Positions 1-7,122 of a DNA stretch of 7,122 bases are shown piece by piece. The stretch comes from Acidobacteriota bacterium. GTDB taxonomy: Bacteria > Acidobacteriota > Terriglobia > Acidoferrales > UBA7541. A model generated the notes under the pieces. The model worked only from the letters and a program-made list of their open reading frames with translations, was not told the origin of the DNA and ran no database searches. Made by a program: the position numbers and the translations under genes. Numbering within the stretch: position 1 is the stretch's first letter; each line of letters begins with the position of its first letter. The stretch spans positions 1 to 7,122 of the forward strand of contig JAFAZL010000635.1 in NCBI GenBank assembly GCA_019239815.1, in the 5' to 3' direction.

Positions 1-1685
1 ACGATCGCGCCCGTATCTTGCTGCGGGAAAAATCCCTTTGGAATGCGCACGATAAGCAGCACGTTCAAACCAACCAATACAATCAGCACCACAAGTGTCA
101 GCCCGGGATTATCGAGCACCCACGTAAGCGATCTCCGATAAAACGCCAGCATCCCCGCAAAAAACCGCTCGCTCCATTGATACAGCTTCCCGTGTTTCTC
201 CGCCGCGTGCTCTTTCAGCAGATGCGCGCACATCGTCGGCGTCGTCGTCAGTGAAATCACCATCGACACCGCGATCGCCGTCGATAGCGTTACCGCAAAC
301 TCGCGGAACAACCGCCCGACGATCCCGCCCATCATCAAGATCGGAATGAACACCGCAATCAACGACACGCTGATCGAAAAAACCGTGAACCCGATTTCCT
401 GCGCGCCTCTCAACGCCGCCGCCAGCGGCTTCATTCCGTTTTCCAGGTGCCGCGAAATGTTCTCCATCACCACGATCGCGTCATCGACCACGAACCCCGT
501 CGAAATCGTCAGCGCCATCAGCGACAAATTGTCGAGGCTGTACCCGCACAGGTACATGATCGCGAACGTCCCGATCAGCGACACCGGCACCGCCACGCTC
601 GGAATCAACGTCACCCGCCAATTCCGCAAAAACAAAAACACGACCAAAATGACTAGGAGCACCGACAAAATCAGCGACCGCTCCACGTCGTTCACCGAAG
701 CGCGAATCGTCGTCGTGCGATCCAGCACGATCTCCGAATCGATGCCTTGCGGAATCGTCGCCTTGATATAAGGAATCGCTTCGCGAACGCGCTCCACTGT
801 CTGAATGATGTTCGCGCCCGGCTGCCGGAAAATAATGATGGGAATCGCGCGCTTCCCATTCAGATATCCCGCTGCGCGAATGTTCTGCACCGAATCCGTG
901 ACATCGGCGACATCCCCAAGCCGCACCGCCGCGCCTTTGCTGTAGCCGATGATCAGATCTTTGTAGTCTTCCGCCTTCGAAATCTGTCCATTCGTGACGA
1001 TGTCCGCGGTAACAAATCCATTCGCAATCTGTCCTCGCGGCCGGTCCGAATTCTGCAAGCCAAGCGCCGACTGTACCGTCGGTATCGTGAGTCCGTATGC
1101 GTTCAGCTGCGTCGGGATCACATCCACACGCACCGATGGCAACGCGCCGCCGCCGACCGAAACCTGCCCGACGCCGCTGACCTGCGAAAGCTTCTGCTCG
1201 ATCACCGTCGATGCTACGTCGTACAACTTCCCGGGATCGTACTGCTCCGAAGTCAGCGCCAGAATCATGATCGGCGCGTCGGCCGGATTCACTTTGCGAT
1301 ACGTCGGATTCGCCGGCAGGTTTGCGGGCAAGTAAGTTCGCGCTGCGTTGATCGCCGCCTCGACGTCGCGCGCCGCGCCATCGATGTCGCGGTTCAAATC
1401 GAATTGCAGCGTGATCGACGTCGTGCCCAGCGAACTCGCCGACGTCATTTCGCTGACGCCCGCGATGTGGCCAAACTGCCGCTCGAGCGGCGTCGCAATC
1501 GACGAAGCCATGATCTCCGCGCTCGCGCCGGGCAAACTCGCGCCCACCGCGATCGTCGGGAAATCCACCTGCGGCAGCGGAGACACCGGCAACACCACGA
1601 ACGCAATCGCACCTGCAATTGCAATCGCAATCGTCAGCAGCGTCGTCGCCACCGGCCGCTCGATGAATGTCGAAGAAAGACTCAT
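1..1685 (-). CDS. mdtC: MdtC-like RND multidrug efflux permease, N-terminal half (cut by window edge)
   Basis: Inner-membrane proton-driven drug exporter subunit of the RND (HAE1/MdtC) type. Reading from ATG at 1685, the frame stays open for 561 codons to the window edge, slightly over half of the roughly 1,030 residues usual for the family. It opens with [11 protein letters not shown] and the first membrane helix (about 12-31). The periplasmic porter half follows, including LPGAS (51-55), ATPLERQFG (64-72) and [10 protein letters not shown] (133-142). Helices 2-6 lie near 337-487 and helix 7 starts near 528. The proton-relay pair Asp401-Asp402 is in [29 protein letters not shown] and [14 protein letters not shown] fit MdtC better than MdtB. 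The ATG overlaps the TGA of the upstream permease (ATGA) and has no clear Shine-Dalgarno, which suggests coupled translation. A 408-codon open frame inside it (481-1707, same strand) is a shadow with no recognisable protein. Lys and Arg relay residues of helices 10-11 fall outside the window. Confidence 0.95.
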   Translation of the reverse strand, partial: MSLSSTFIERPVATTLLTIAIAIAGAIAFVVLPVSPLPQVDFPTIAVGASLPGASAEIMASSIATPLERQFGHIAGVSEMTSASSLGTTSITLQFDLNRDIDGAARDVEAAINAARTYLPANLPANPTYRKVNPADAPIMILALTSEQYDPGKLYDVASTVIEQKLSQVSGVGQVSVGGGALPSVRVDVIPTQLNAYGLTIPTVQSALGLQNSDRPRGQIANGFVTADIVTNGQISKAEDYKDLIIGYSKGAAVRLGDVADVTDSVQNIRAAGYLNGKRAIPIIIFRQPGANIIQTVERVREAIPYIKATIPQGIDSEIVLDRTTTIRASVNDVERSLILSVLLVILVVFLFLRNWRVTLIPSVAVPVSLIGTFAIMYLCGYSLDNLSLMALTISTGFVVDDAIVVMENISRHLENGMKPLAAALRGAQEIGFTVFSISVSLIAVFIPILMMGGIVGRLFREFAVTLSTAIAVSMVISLTTTPTMCAHLLKEHAAEKHGKLYQWSERFFAGMLAFYRRSLTWVLDNPGLTLVVLIVLVGLNVLLIVRIPKGFFPQQDTGAI

Positions 1686-4600
1686 ATTCCCGGCGCCGGA
1701 TTCGCATCCGAAATACCCGGCGTGTCAGCTTCTTCCGTCTTCGATTTTCGAGAGAATCGTTGCGCGAGCCGATCGAAGAAGATGTAAATCACCGGCGTCG
1801 TATACAGCGTCAAAATCTGGCTCAACAACAATCCGCCAACCATCGCGATGCCGAGCGGCCTCCGGAGTTCCGACCCGTAGCCTGTGCCGAGCGCCAATGG
1901 AATGCCACCCAGCAGCGCCGCCATCGTCGTCATCATGATTGGCCGGAACCGCAGGAGACTCGCTTCATAAATCGCGTCGCGCGAACTCTTCCCGTGATGC
2001 CGCTCTGCTTCCAATGCAAAATCGACGATCATGATGCCGTTCTTTTTCACGATGCCGATCAGCAGGATGATGCCGATAATCGCCACCACGCTCAGATCCT
2101 GCCGGAACAAAATCAACGCCAGCAGCGCGCCGACTCCCGCCGACGGCAGCGTCGACAAAATCGTGATCGGATGAATGAAGCTCTCGTACAAAACGCCGAG
2201 AACGATGTACACGGTCACCAGCGCGGCCAGGATCAACAGTGCCTCGTTCGAAAGCGAATTGCGGAACGACGCCGCCGTGCCCTGGAAATCTCCGGCCACC
2301 GTCGGCGGCATGTGTAGATCCTGCACAGCCTTGTCGATCTGTTCGATCGCCGTACCCAACGCTGCGCGCGGCGCAAGATTGAACGAAATCGTCACAGCAG
2401 GGAACTGCCCCTGCCGGTTGATCGAAAGTGGCGCCGTCGTATTTTGAATGTGTACGAATGCGCTGAGCGGCACGGAATTCCCGTACGTCGAACTCGATTG
2501 TGCGATCGTCGATGTCGTCGAATTGTTCTGCGCATTGCCGATCGGCTTGATTCCGCTGGCCTGCGCGTTCAGCAAGTTGGCCGACGGCGTGTACAGCACC
2601 GACGTCGTCGTCGCATTCGATCCCGCCGACTGTGATCCCGACGACGCAAACGAATTCGTCGCCCCCGGCCCGCTTGCGCCAGAGGATGCATTCGACTGGA
2701 TGTAAATGCTCGCCAGATTCGAAGGATCGAGCTGGAATTGCGGCTGCGCCTCCAGAATCACGTGATACTGGTTGAGCTGCGTGTACATCGTGCTGATTTG
2801 CCGCTGTCCGAACGCATCGTACAGCGTGCTGTCGATCGTCGAGGGCGCGATGCCGAGCCGCGACGCAGTCACCCGATCGATCATCAGCGAGACGGCGCGG
2901 CCACCGGTCTGCTGGTCGGTCGCAACATCCTCAAGCTGCGACAGGTGCTGCATCTTCTCGACCAGCTTGTTCGCCCACTCGTTCAACTCGTTCGCGTCCG
3001 GATCTTCCAGCGTGTATTGATACTGCGTCCGGCTCACACGGTCGTCGACTGTGATGTCCTGCACCGGCTGCATGTACATCTGGATTCCCTGAACATTCGC
3101 CATTTTCGATTGCAGCCGCCGGATCACATCCGACGCGCCCGCGGTTCGAGCATCGATATCCTTCAAGTTGATCGAAATGCGCCCGCTATTAAGCGTCGTG
3201 TTCGTTCCGTCCGCGCCAATGAATGACGAAAGGCTCTCCACCGCAGGATCCTGCAAAACAATGTCGGCAACCTGCTGCTGTTTCTGCGACATCGCGTCGA
3301 ATGAAACGGACTCTGGTGCCTGCGTAATACCCTGAATGACGCCCGTATCTTGAACAGGGAAGAACCCTTTCGGGATCAAGATGTACAACACAACCGTCAG
3401 CACAAGCGTGGCCACCGCCACAAACAGCGTAATCGTCTGATACTCCAGCACCACCGTCAGCGTTCTGCCATAGAACGCGATCATTCGCTCAAACATCCGT
3501 TCCGACGCCCGATAGAATCGCCCCTGCTCGTGTTCCGGCGTGTGCTTCAAAATGCGCGAGCACATCATCGGCGTCAGCGTCAGCGATACCGCTGCCGAGA
3601 TGATGATCGTCACTGCCAGCGTGACCGCGAACTCCCGAAACAGCCGCCCGACCACATCGCCCATGAACAACAGTGGAATCAGCACTGCGATCAGCGAAAC
3701 CGTCAGCGACAAAATCGTGAATCCGATCTGCTCGGCTCCCTTCAGCGCCGCTTCCATCGGCGGGTCGCCTTCTTCCAGGTAGCGCGAAATGTTCTCGATC
3801 ATCACGATCGCGTCATCGACCACAAATCCGGTCGAAATCGTCAGCGCCATCAATGACAAGTTGTCCAGGCTGTAGCCCAGCGCGTACATCGCCCCAAAAG
3901 TGCCGACCAGCGAGAGCGGCACAGCCACGCTGGGAATGATCGTTGCCGAAAGACTGCGCAAAAATAGAAAAATGACCATCACGACCAGGCCGACGGTCAA
4001 CATCAACTCGAATTCCACATCGCGCACCGACGCCTGAATATTCGTGGTCAGGTCGGTCAGCACGGTCACGTTTACCGCTGCGGGAAGATTTGTCTCCAGT
4101 TGCGGTAACAGCGTCTTGATCGACTTCACTACGCGAATCGTGTTCGCGCCCGGCTGTCTCTGCACGTTCAGGATCACCGCGGGAGTTTTGTTCATCCACG
4201 CGGCTTGCTTCTGGTTCTCCACCGAATCCACGATCGTCGCGACATCTTTCAGAAAAACGGGAGACCCGTTGCGGTATGCGACGACCACATTCCGGTATTC
4301 GCTGCTCTTTGAAAGCTGATCGTTTGCGTCGATCTGATAGCCTTGCTGCGGCCCGTCAAAATTTCCCTTCGCGGAATTGACGCTCGTTTGGATCAGCGCT
4401 GTCCGCACCGCTTCCAGCGTGACTCCATACGAAGACAGCGCCACCGGATTCGCCTGAATCCGCACCGCCGGCTTCTGTCCCCCACTGATGCTCACAAGGC
4501 CGACGCCGCTGAGCTGCGAAATCTTTGGCGCCAGCCGCGTGTCCACCAGGTCTTCCACCTGCGACAGCGGCATCGAGCTCGACGTGATTCCGAGCGTCAA

Positions 4601-5017
4601 AATTGGCGCATCCGCGGGATTTGTCTTGTTGTAGACCGGTGGTGTCGGCAAATCCGATGGCAAAAAGCTCTGCGACGCATTGATCGCCGACTGCACTTCT
4701 TCTTCAGCCACATCGATGTTCAAACTGAGCGCGAATTGCAGCACGATCACCGACGTCGCGCCCGAGCTCGTCGACGTCATTTGGTTCAATCCCTGCAACT
4801 GTCCAAACTGCCGTTCTAGCGGCGCCGTCACCGTTGTCGCCATCACATCGGGGCTAGCGCCGGGATAAAACGTCATCACCTGGATCGTTGGGTAATCGAC
4901 CTGCGGCAGCGCCGACACCGGCAGCTGCGTATAGGCCACCAGCCCAACCAGCAGAATCGCCGCCATCAGCAGCGACGTTGCTACTGGTCGTTCGATAAAT
5001 GGACGTGACGGACTCAC
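1682..5017 (-). CDS. mdtB: MdtB-like RND multidrug efflux permease with docking-domain insertion
   Basis: Full-length RND inner-membrane exporter of 1,111 residues, longer than the roughly 1,040 of E. coli MdtB. MdtB signatures include [19 protein letters not shown] (41-59), GPQQGYQI and [12 protein letters not shown] (548-559). Twelve helices are visible: 1 near 13-31, 2-6 in 337-487, 7 near 528-548 and 8-12 in about 926-1081. Proton-relay residues are present: Asp401-Asp402 (helix 4), Lys992 in [13 protein letters not shown], Arg1023 and Thr1030 in RFRPIMMT; I equate these with AcrB D407/D408, K940, R971 and T978. The aromatic switch-loop residues of AcrB are absent; the stretch reads [12 protein letters not shown] (601-612). 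Residues about 776-848 are an extra Ser/Thr/Asn/Ala/Gly-rich segment that explains the length. The start is GTG, overlapping the adaptor's TGA (GTGA) without a good Shine-Dalgarno; the stop overlaps the next permease's ATG. It probably forms a mixed trimer with the MdtC-like protein. Confidence 0.97.
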   Translation of the reverse strand: MSPSRPFIERPVATSLLMAAILLVGLVAYTQLPVSALPQVDYPTIQVMTFYPGASPDVMATTVTAPLERQFGQLQGLNQMTSTSSGATSVIVLQFALSLNIDVAEEEVQSAINASQSFLPSDLPTPPVYNKTNPADAPILTLGITSSSMPLSQVEDLVDTRLAPKISQLSGVGLVSISGGQKPAVRIQANPVALSSYGVTLEAVRTALIQTSVNSAKGNFDGPQQGYQIDANDQLSKSSEYRNVVVAYRNGSPVFLKDVATIVDSVENQKQAAWMNKTPAVILNVQRQPGANTIRVVKSIKTLLPQLETNLPAAVNVTVLTDLTTNIQASVRDVEFELMLTVGLVVMVIFLFLRSLSATIIPSVAVPLSLVGTFGAMYALGYSLDNLSLMALTISTGFVVDDAIVMIENISRYLEEGDPPMEAALKGAEQIGFTILSLTVSLIAVLIPLLFMGDVVGRLFREFAVTLAVTIIISAAVSLTLTPMMCSRILKHTPEHEQGRFYRASERMFERMIAFYGRTLTVVLEYQTITLFVAVATLVLTVVLYILIPKGFFPVQDTGVIQGITQAPESVSFDAMSQKQQQVADIVLQDPAVESLSSFIGADGTNTTLNSGRISINLKDIDARTAGASDVIRRLQSKMANVQGIQMYMQPVQDITVDDRVSRTQYQYTLEDPDANELNEWANKLVEKMQHLSQLEDVATDQQTGGRAVSLMIDRVTASRLGIAPSTIDSTLYDAFGQRQISTMYTQLNQYHVILEAQPQFQLDPSNLASIYIQSNASSGASGPGATNSFASSGSQSAGSNATTTSVLYTPSANLLNAQASGIKPIGNAQNNSTTSTIAQSSSTYGNSVPLSAFVHIQNTTAPLSINRQGQFPAVTISFNLAPRAALGTAIEQIDKAVQDLHMPPTVAGDFQGTAASFRNSLSNEALLILAALVTVYIVLGVLYESFIHPITILSTLPSAGVGALLALILFRQDLSVVAIIGIILLIGIVKKNGIMIVDFALEAERHHGKSSRDAIYEASLLRFRPIMMTTMAALLGGIPLALGTGYGSELRRPLGIAMVGGLLLSQILTLYTTPVIYIFFDRLAQRFSRKSKTEEADTPGISDANPAPGI

Positions 5018-6285
5018 GGAGCGTTGTTCTCGGAATTGGCGGAGGCGGGTAGCGGCGTGTTGGAAATTTTTACCTGCGCCTTGTCTTGCAGTCTCTCAAA
5101 GCTGCTGTTCGCCACCACGTCGTTCGGATTGATGCCTTGCACCGCGGTCATCCCGTTATCCTCGACGCCCGGCTTGATGTTCTGCAAATGCGCGCTGTTA
5201 TTTTCAATCACGTAAACGAACGCCACGTTTCCGTTGTGTTGAATCGCCGATGTCGGGATCAATGTCACGTTGTGCTGTGTATTCACCAGCAGCCGCGTGT
5301 TCACGAACTGATTCGGAAACAGCTCATTTTTCCGATTGTCGAACTGCGCTCGCAGTCGCACGGTGCCGGTCGTTGTATCGATCTGGTTGTCGACAGCGAG
5401 CAATTTCCCGCTCGCGATCTTCGTCAGTTGCGCCCGGTCGAACACATCCACGCTCAGCGGCGTTCCTTGCTGGATGTGTGGCTGAATCTCGCCGAGATAG
5501 TCCTCGGCCACCGTGAACACCACCGTGATCGGCTGCAACTGAGTTACAACCACCAGCGGCGTGGTGCTGTTTGCCTGCACCACGTTCCCAGGGTCGACCA
5601 GCCGCAATCCCACGCGCCCATCAAACGGCGCCACGATGTGGCAATAACCGAGTTGCACGCGATCGAAGTCCACTACTCCTTGGTCGTTCTTCACCGTACC
5701 TTCGTTTTGCAGCGCCAGTTTTTCCTGGTCATCCAAGATCTGCTTCGCAATCGCATTGCGCGACCACGCCTTCTGGTAGCGCTCCAGGTCCATGCGCGAC
5801 TGCTCCAGAATGTGCGTGTCCTTCTCCAGCGTTCCTTCCGCCTGCAACAGCTGCGCCTGATAAGTTCGTGGGTCCACATCGATCAGCGCATCGCCCTTAT
5901 GCACCAACTGCGCTTCCTTGTAGTGCACCGTGGTGATGATTCCGTTCACCTGGCTCGTGATCACGCTGGTATAAACCGGCGTTACCGTTCCAATCGCGGT
6001 CAGATACACGCCGATATCGCCCTGCTTGGCGGTGACCGTATTCAACGTCACCGGTCCGCCAAATCCTTTTTTCCCGCCACCCTTTGGCGCCGCGGCTTGC
6101 GTCTCGTTGTCGTGATGACGGAACGCGAGATAGAAGACAAACACCAGCACCACGCCGAGGATGATCCACGCCCACGTGCGCCCCTTCGACTTTTGGGGCG
6201 GGGGCGGCGGCGCGTAGTAATTGGGCCGGGTTCCACGCACGTCAGTCTTCGGATAGGAAGAGTCTGAAGAAAATGAATCGTCCAT
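5014..6285 (-). CDS. mdtA: MdtA-like periplasmic adaptor (membrane fusion protein) of RND pump
   Basis: Adaptor of 423 residues that would join the permease trimer to an outer-membrane channel. A polar cytoplasmic head (1-37) with five prolines (26-30) precedes one membrane helix (about 38-55, [18 protein letters not shown]). There is no lipobox, so it is helix-anchored. The first lipoyl half is about 89-135 ([31 protein letters not shown]), the helical hairpin 138-205, and the second lipoyl half about 210-245 ([20 protein letters not shown]). The beta-barrel runs roughly 250-330 ([25 protein letters not shown]) and the membrane-proximal domain 335-410 (IPTSAIQ, FVYVI). The length is close to E. 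coli MdtA. An in-frame TTG at 6333 would add 16 residues; I prefer ATG at 6285 because it gives a conventional head, although neither site has a strong Shine-Dalgarno. It is the first gene of the operon and its TGA overlaps the permease GTG. One cysteine (Cys215) sits in the hairpin/lipoyl junction. Confidence 0.95.
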   Translation of the reverse strand: MDDSFSSDSSYPKTDVRGTRPNYYAPPPPPQKSKGRTWAWIILGVVLVFVFYLAFRHHDNETQAAAPKGGGKKGFGGPVTLNTVTAKQGDIGVYLTAIGTVTPVYTSVITSQVNGIITTVHYKEAQLVHKGDALIDVDPRTYQAQLLQAEGTLEKDTHILEQSRMDLERYQKAWSRNAIAKQILDDQEKLALQNEGTVKNDQGVVDFDRVQLGYCHIVAPFDGRVGLRLVDPGNVVQANSTTPLVVVTQLQPITVVFTVAEDYLGEIQPHIQQGTPLSVDVFDRAQLTKIASGKLLAVDNQIDTTTGTVRLRAQFDNRKNELFPNQFVNTRLLVNTQHNVTLIPTSAIQHNGNVAFVYVIENNSAHLQNIKPGVEDNGMTAVQGINPNDVVANSSFERLQDKAQVKISNTPLPASANSENNAP

Positions 6286-6371
6286 ATTCTTGTTCTTGCC
6301 GGCTGAGCCCGTGGCGAACGCTGGAATTGGCAAGTTGGGCTGGTGCCGAGAGAAATCCTTGTCTAGGCCCC

Positions 6372-6386
6372 GCCTACGGTGTAGGC
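6372..6386. repeat. Short hairpin GCCTAC-GGT-GTAGGC
   Basis: Perfect 6-base arms with a three-base loop, 87 bases upstream of the adaptor ATG and probably in the untranslated leader if transcription starts further up. No U-run follows on either strand, so it is not a normal intrinsic terminator. It may be a leader stem or chance. Confidence 0.3.
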
Positions 6387-6426
6387 CGGACCGCGTTAGG
6401 GTAAGGATGCCTGAGTCGACCTTAAG

Positions 6427-6443
6427 GTTCCATCAATGGGAAC
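6427..6443. repeat. Inverted repeat GTTCC-N7-GGAAC, candidate operator
   Basis: Arms GTTCC (6427-6431) and GGAAC (6439-6443) are separated by seven bases. Symmetry extends inwards (CCAT, CA, ATGG) with one bulged G, similar in style to the palindrome at 6545-6563. It overlaps a GGAACC on the minus strand (6426-6431), a hexamer resembling the -35 element of many ECF sigma promoters; a matching -10 is not clear. The site is about 140 bases upstream of the adaptor ATG. Regulatory function is inference only. Confidence 0.3.
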
Positions 6444-6544
6444 GAATGTACGACGTGATACGCAGCCGCCGCGTTTCGTGCTCAGATCCCTTGGCCGATT
6501 CGTGCCAATGGGCAACCTAAGGCTTTTCCAGTAGGAAGTGCGAC

Positions 6545-6563
6545 GGAACTAGCGCTAGGTTCC
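6545..6563. repeat. Inverted repeat around CTAGCGCTAG, candidate operator
   Basis: The centre CTAGCGCTAG (6549-6558) is a perfect 10-base palindrome. The flanks GGAAC (6545-6549) and GTTCC (6559-6563) extend the symmetry, with one extra base on the right arm. It lies about 260 bases upstream of the adaptor ATG, a plausible but rather distant position for a regulator site. No binding protein is identifiable from the window. Confidence 0.35.
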
Positions 6564-6632
6564 TGCATGGCCCAAACTCACAACTATGGAACTACGCACA
6601 AAACACGCTCGCAATTTCCTGCTGACGGGAAG

Positions 6633-6645
6633 TTTGTGCCACAAA
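6633..6645. repeat. 13-base palindrome TTTGTGCCACAAA
   Basis: Perfect 6-base arms TTTGTG and CACAAA around one central C. It touches the nested inverted repeat and shares its outer CAAA bases, so on the minus strand it comes directly after the large hairpin. It could be part of the same element, or a weak protein-binding site. Function is unknown. Confidence 0.4.
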
Positions 6646-6687
6646 TATGTAGGGGCGCAGCACGCTGCGCCCCTATTTGCAATTTGT
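6641..6687. repeat. Nested inverted repeat, REP-like, possible mscL terminator
   Basis: The core at 6650-6675 is a perfect inverted repeat: 12-base arms TAGGGGCGCAGC and GCTGCGCCCCTA around AC. It would fold into a very stable GC-rich hairpin on either strand. A second, outer pair, ACAAAT (6641-6646) and ATTTGT (6682-6687), flanks it in inverted orientation. It starts 26 bases after the mscL stop codon in the direction of transcription. On the minus strand the core is followed by CATATTTGTGG, which is T-rich but not a proper U-run, so it is at best an imperfect intrinsic terminator. Position and symmetry also fit a dispersed REP-type palindrome; GGGGCGCAGC-cored palindromes of this kind seem familiar from acidobacterial intergenic regions, but I cannot confirm that here. 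Confidence 0.7.
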
Positions 6688-6713
6688 CTCTGCGCAGGCA
6701 GTCACATCGCCTT

Positions 6714-7106
6714 CTACGCACTGACGGCCGTGCAAAACTTGCATCGCTTTGCAAGTTTCGGAATTTCACTCAGGCATTCTGGACATGCCCGCGTTGTCGG
6801 ATCGGGCGTCCTCTTCACCTTAGCCATCAAATGATTCATCGGTAGCACCACCAGAAAGTACACCGATAGCGCTGCGATCACGAACGCCAGCAGCGCGTTG
6901 AAAAAATCGCCGTAAAGAAATTTGCTCCCGTTGATCGTGAAATACATTCCCGAAAAATCAGGCAGCTTTCCCACCGCCGACACCAGCGGTGTCAGCAGGT
7001 CCTTCACCATTGCCCCAACAAGCCCGGCGAATGCCGCGCCAATCACCACACCAACCGCCAAATCCACCACATTTCCCCGCAACAAAAATGTTTTGAATCC
7101 TCGCAT
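6714..7106 (-). CDS. mscL: Large-conductance mechanosensitive channel MscL with C-terminal zinc ribbon
   Basis: Inner-membrane emergency valve that opens under membrane tension during osmotic downshock. The protein has 130 residues. N-terminal helix and TM1 (about 1-40) carry the family hallmark RGNVVDLAVGVVIGAAF (10-26); Leu16 and Val20 correspond to the E. coli gate residues Leu19 and Val23, and Gly19 to Gly22. A periplasmic loop follows (about 43-63), then TM2 (about 66-92) and the basic cytoplasmic edge MAKVKR. The tail is unusual: CPEC (108-111), ten residues, then CKFC (122-125), a typical zinc-ribbon knuckle pair, in place of the C-terminal helix of E. coli MscL. The start is ATG at 7106, because GGAGGT lies four bases upstream; a GTG at 7112 in the same frame overlaps that Shine-Dalgarno and is unlikely. 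It ends in TAG. It lies upstream of the efflux operon on the same strand but 428 bases away, so it is probably a separate unit. Confidence 0.96.
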   Translation of the reverse strand: MRGFKTFLLRGNVVDLAVGVVIGAAFAGLVGAMVKDLLTPLVSAVGKLPDFSGMYFTINGSKFLYGDFFNALLAFVIAALSVYFLVVLPMNHLMAKVKRTPDPTTRACPECLSEIPKLAKRCKFCTAVSA

Positions 7107-7110
7107 GGCC

Positions 7111-7116
7111 ACCTCC
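7111..7116 (-). promoter_or_regulatory. Shine-Dalgarno of mscL
   Basis: GGAGGT on the minus strand, four bases before the ATG at 7106. It is a strong anti-16S match and the best ribosome site in the window. It decides the mscL start, because the upstream GTG codon at 7112 overlaps it. Confidence 0.85.
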
Positions 7117-7122
7117 GAAAGT

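Larger units (their letters stand above)
6286..6713. other. Intergenic region between mscL and the efflux operon
   Basis: This 428-base stretch carries no convincing gene. The short open frames on either strand (for example 6290-6520 and 6567-6845 plus, 6584-6769 minus) show no protein-like motifs and run into or across real genes. It must hold the end of the mscL transcript, and it probably holds the promoter of the efflux operon. Seen directly are a nested inverted repeat (6641-6687), an adjoining 13-base palindrome (6633-6645), palindromes at 6545-6563 and 6427-6443 that each overlap a GGAACC on the minus strand, an 8-base palindrome CCTTAAGG at 6420-6427, and a 6-bp hairpin at 6372-6386. 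I could not find a convincing sigma-70 pair (TTGACA/TATAAT with about 17 bases between) on the minus strand. If the operon start is the alternative TTG, the region shrinks by 48 bases. Confidence 0.7.

Noticed and set aside
481..1707. 408-codon open frame on the minus strand overlapping the MdtC-like gene
   Set aside because: It runs in another frame of the clear RND permease and its translation is rich in Arg, Asp, Gly and Ala without recognisable motifs. It is kept open by the G- and C-rich third positions of the true gene.
747..1787. 346-codon plus-strand open frame, with similar ones at 1348-1938 and 1667-2317
   Set aside because: They lie antisense to the permeases, cross the real gene boundary at 1682-1685, and translate to Arg-rich or low-complexity sequence with no family resemblance.
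2474..2692. Frameshift or assembly error as the cause of the permease insertion
   Set aside because: The reading frame is unbroken, codon style matches the flanks, and recognisable permease sequence continues in the same frame on both sides.
5086..6267. 393-codon open frame on the plus strand opposite the adaptor
   Set aside because: It is an antisense shadow: the product is His/Arg/Gln-rich, has no domain, and the opposite strand encodes a complete membrane fusion protein.
6286..6333. Longer adaptor starting at TTG 6333
   Set aside because: TTG is a rare start. The nearest purine-rich AAGGA is about 22 bases upstream, too far to serve it, and the extra 16 residues do not form a signal peptide. 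It is kept only as an alternative.
6735..6758. 8-base inverted repeat (AAACTTGC/GCAAGTTT) near the 3' end of mscL, considered as a terminator
   Set aside because: It lies inside the coding region for the zinc ribbon, is AT-rich and weak, and no U-run follows. It is probably a by-product of the codons for KLA and CKF.
6567..6845. Possible small plus-strand gene across the mscL 3' end
   Set aside because: It overlaps mscL coding sequence and the palindromic element, has no ribosome site, and shows no protein motif. Open frames at 6586-6834 (plus) and 6584-6769 (minus) fail for the same reasons.

Overview
The window looks chromosomal and comes from a Gram-negative (diderm) bacterium, because it encodes a tripartite RND efflux system that spans two membranes. 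Acidobacteriota is my best guess. It rests on the overall protein style, GC-rich codons ending mostly in G or C, an MscL with a C-terminal zinc ribbon, and a short palindromic element with a GGGGCGCAGC core. This placement is inference and not firmly shown. I see no mobile element, phage gene, CRISPR array, tRNA or rRNA.

Every credible gene is on the minus strand, so transcription runs from high to low coordinates. In that order they are: mscL (7106-6714), a large-conductance mechanosensitive channel with a four-cysteine tail; a 428-base intergenic stretch (6713-6286) with a nested inverted repeat close behind mscL and several small palindromes nearer the next gene; an MdtA-like periplasmic adaptor (6285-5014); an MdtB-like RND permease (5017-1682); and an MdtC-like RND permease (1685 to the window edge, cut off at about half length).

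Adaptor, first permease and second permease overlap by four bases at each junction (GTGA, then ATGA). They are almost certainly one translationally coupled operon with the gene order of Escherichia coli mdtABC. By analogy the two permeases form a mixed trimer that uses the proton gradient to drive export, and the adaptor links it to a TolC-type outer-membrane channel. No channel gene, regulator or two-component system is visible; any of these would lie beyond the left edge or elsewhere.

I did not find an undescribed system. The most notable details are a 73-residue, serine-rich and almost uncharged insertion in the docking region of the MdtB-like protein; the zinc ribbon that replaces the usual C-terminal helix of MscL; the nested palindrome between mscL and the pump operon; and two GGAACC motifs upstream of the pump, each inside a small inverted repeat.
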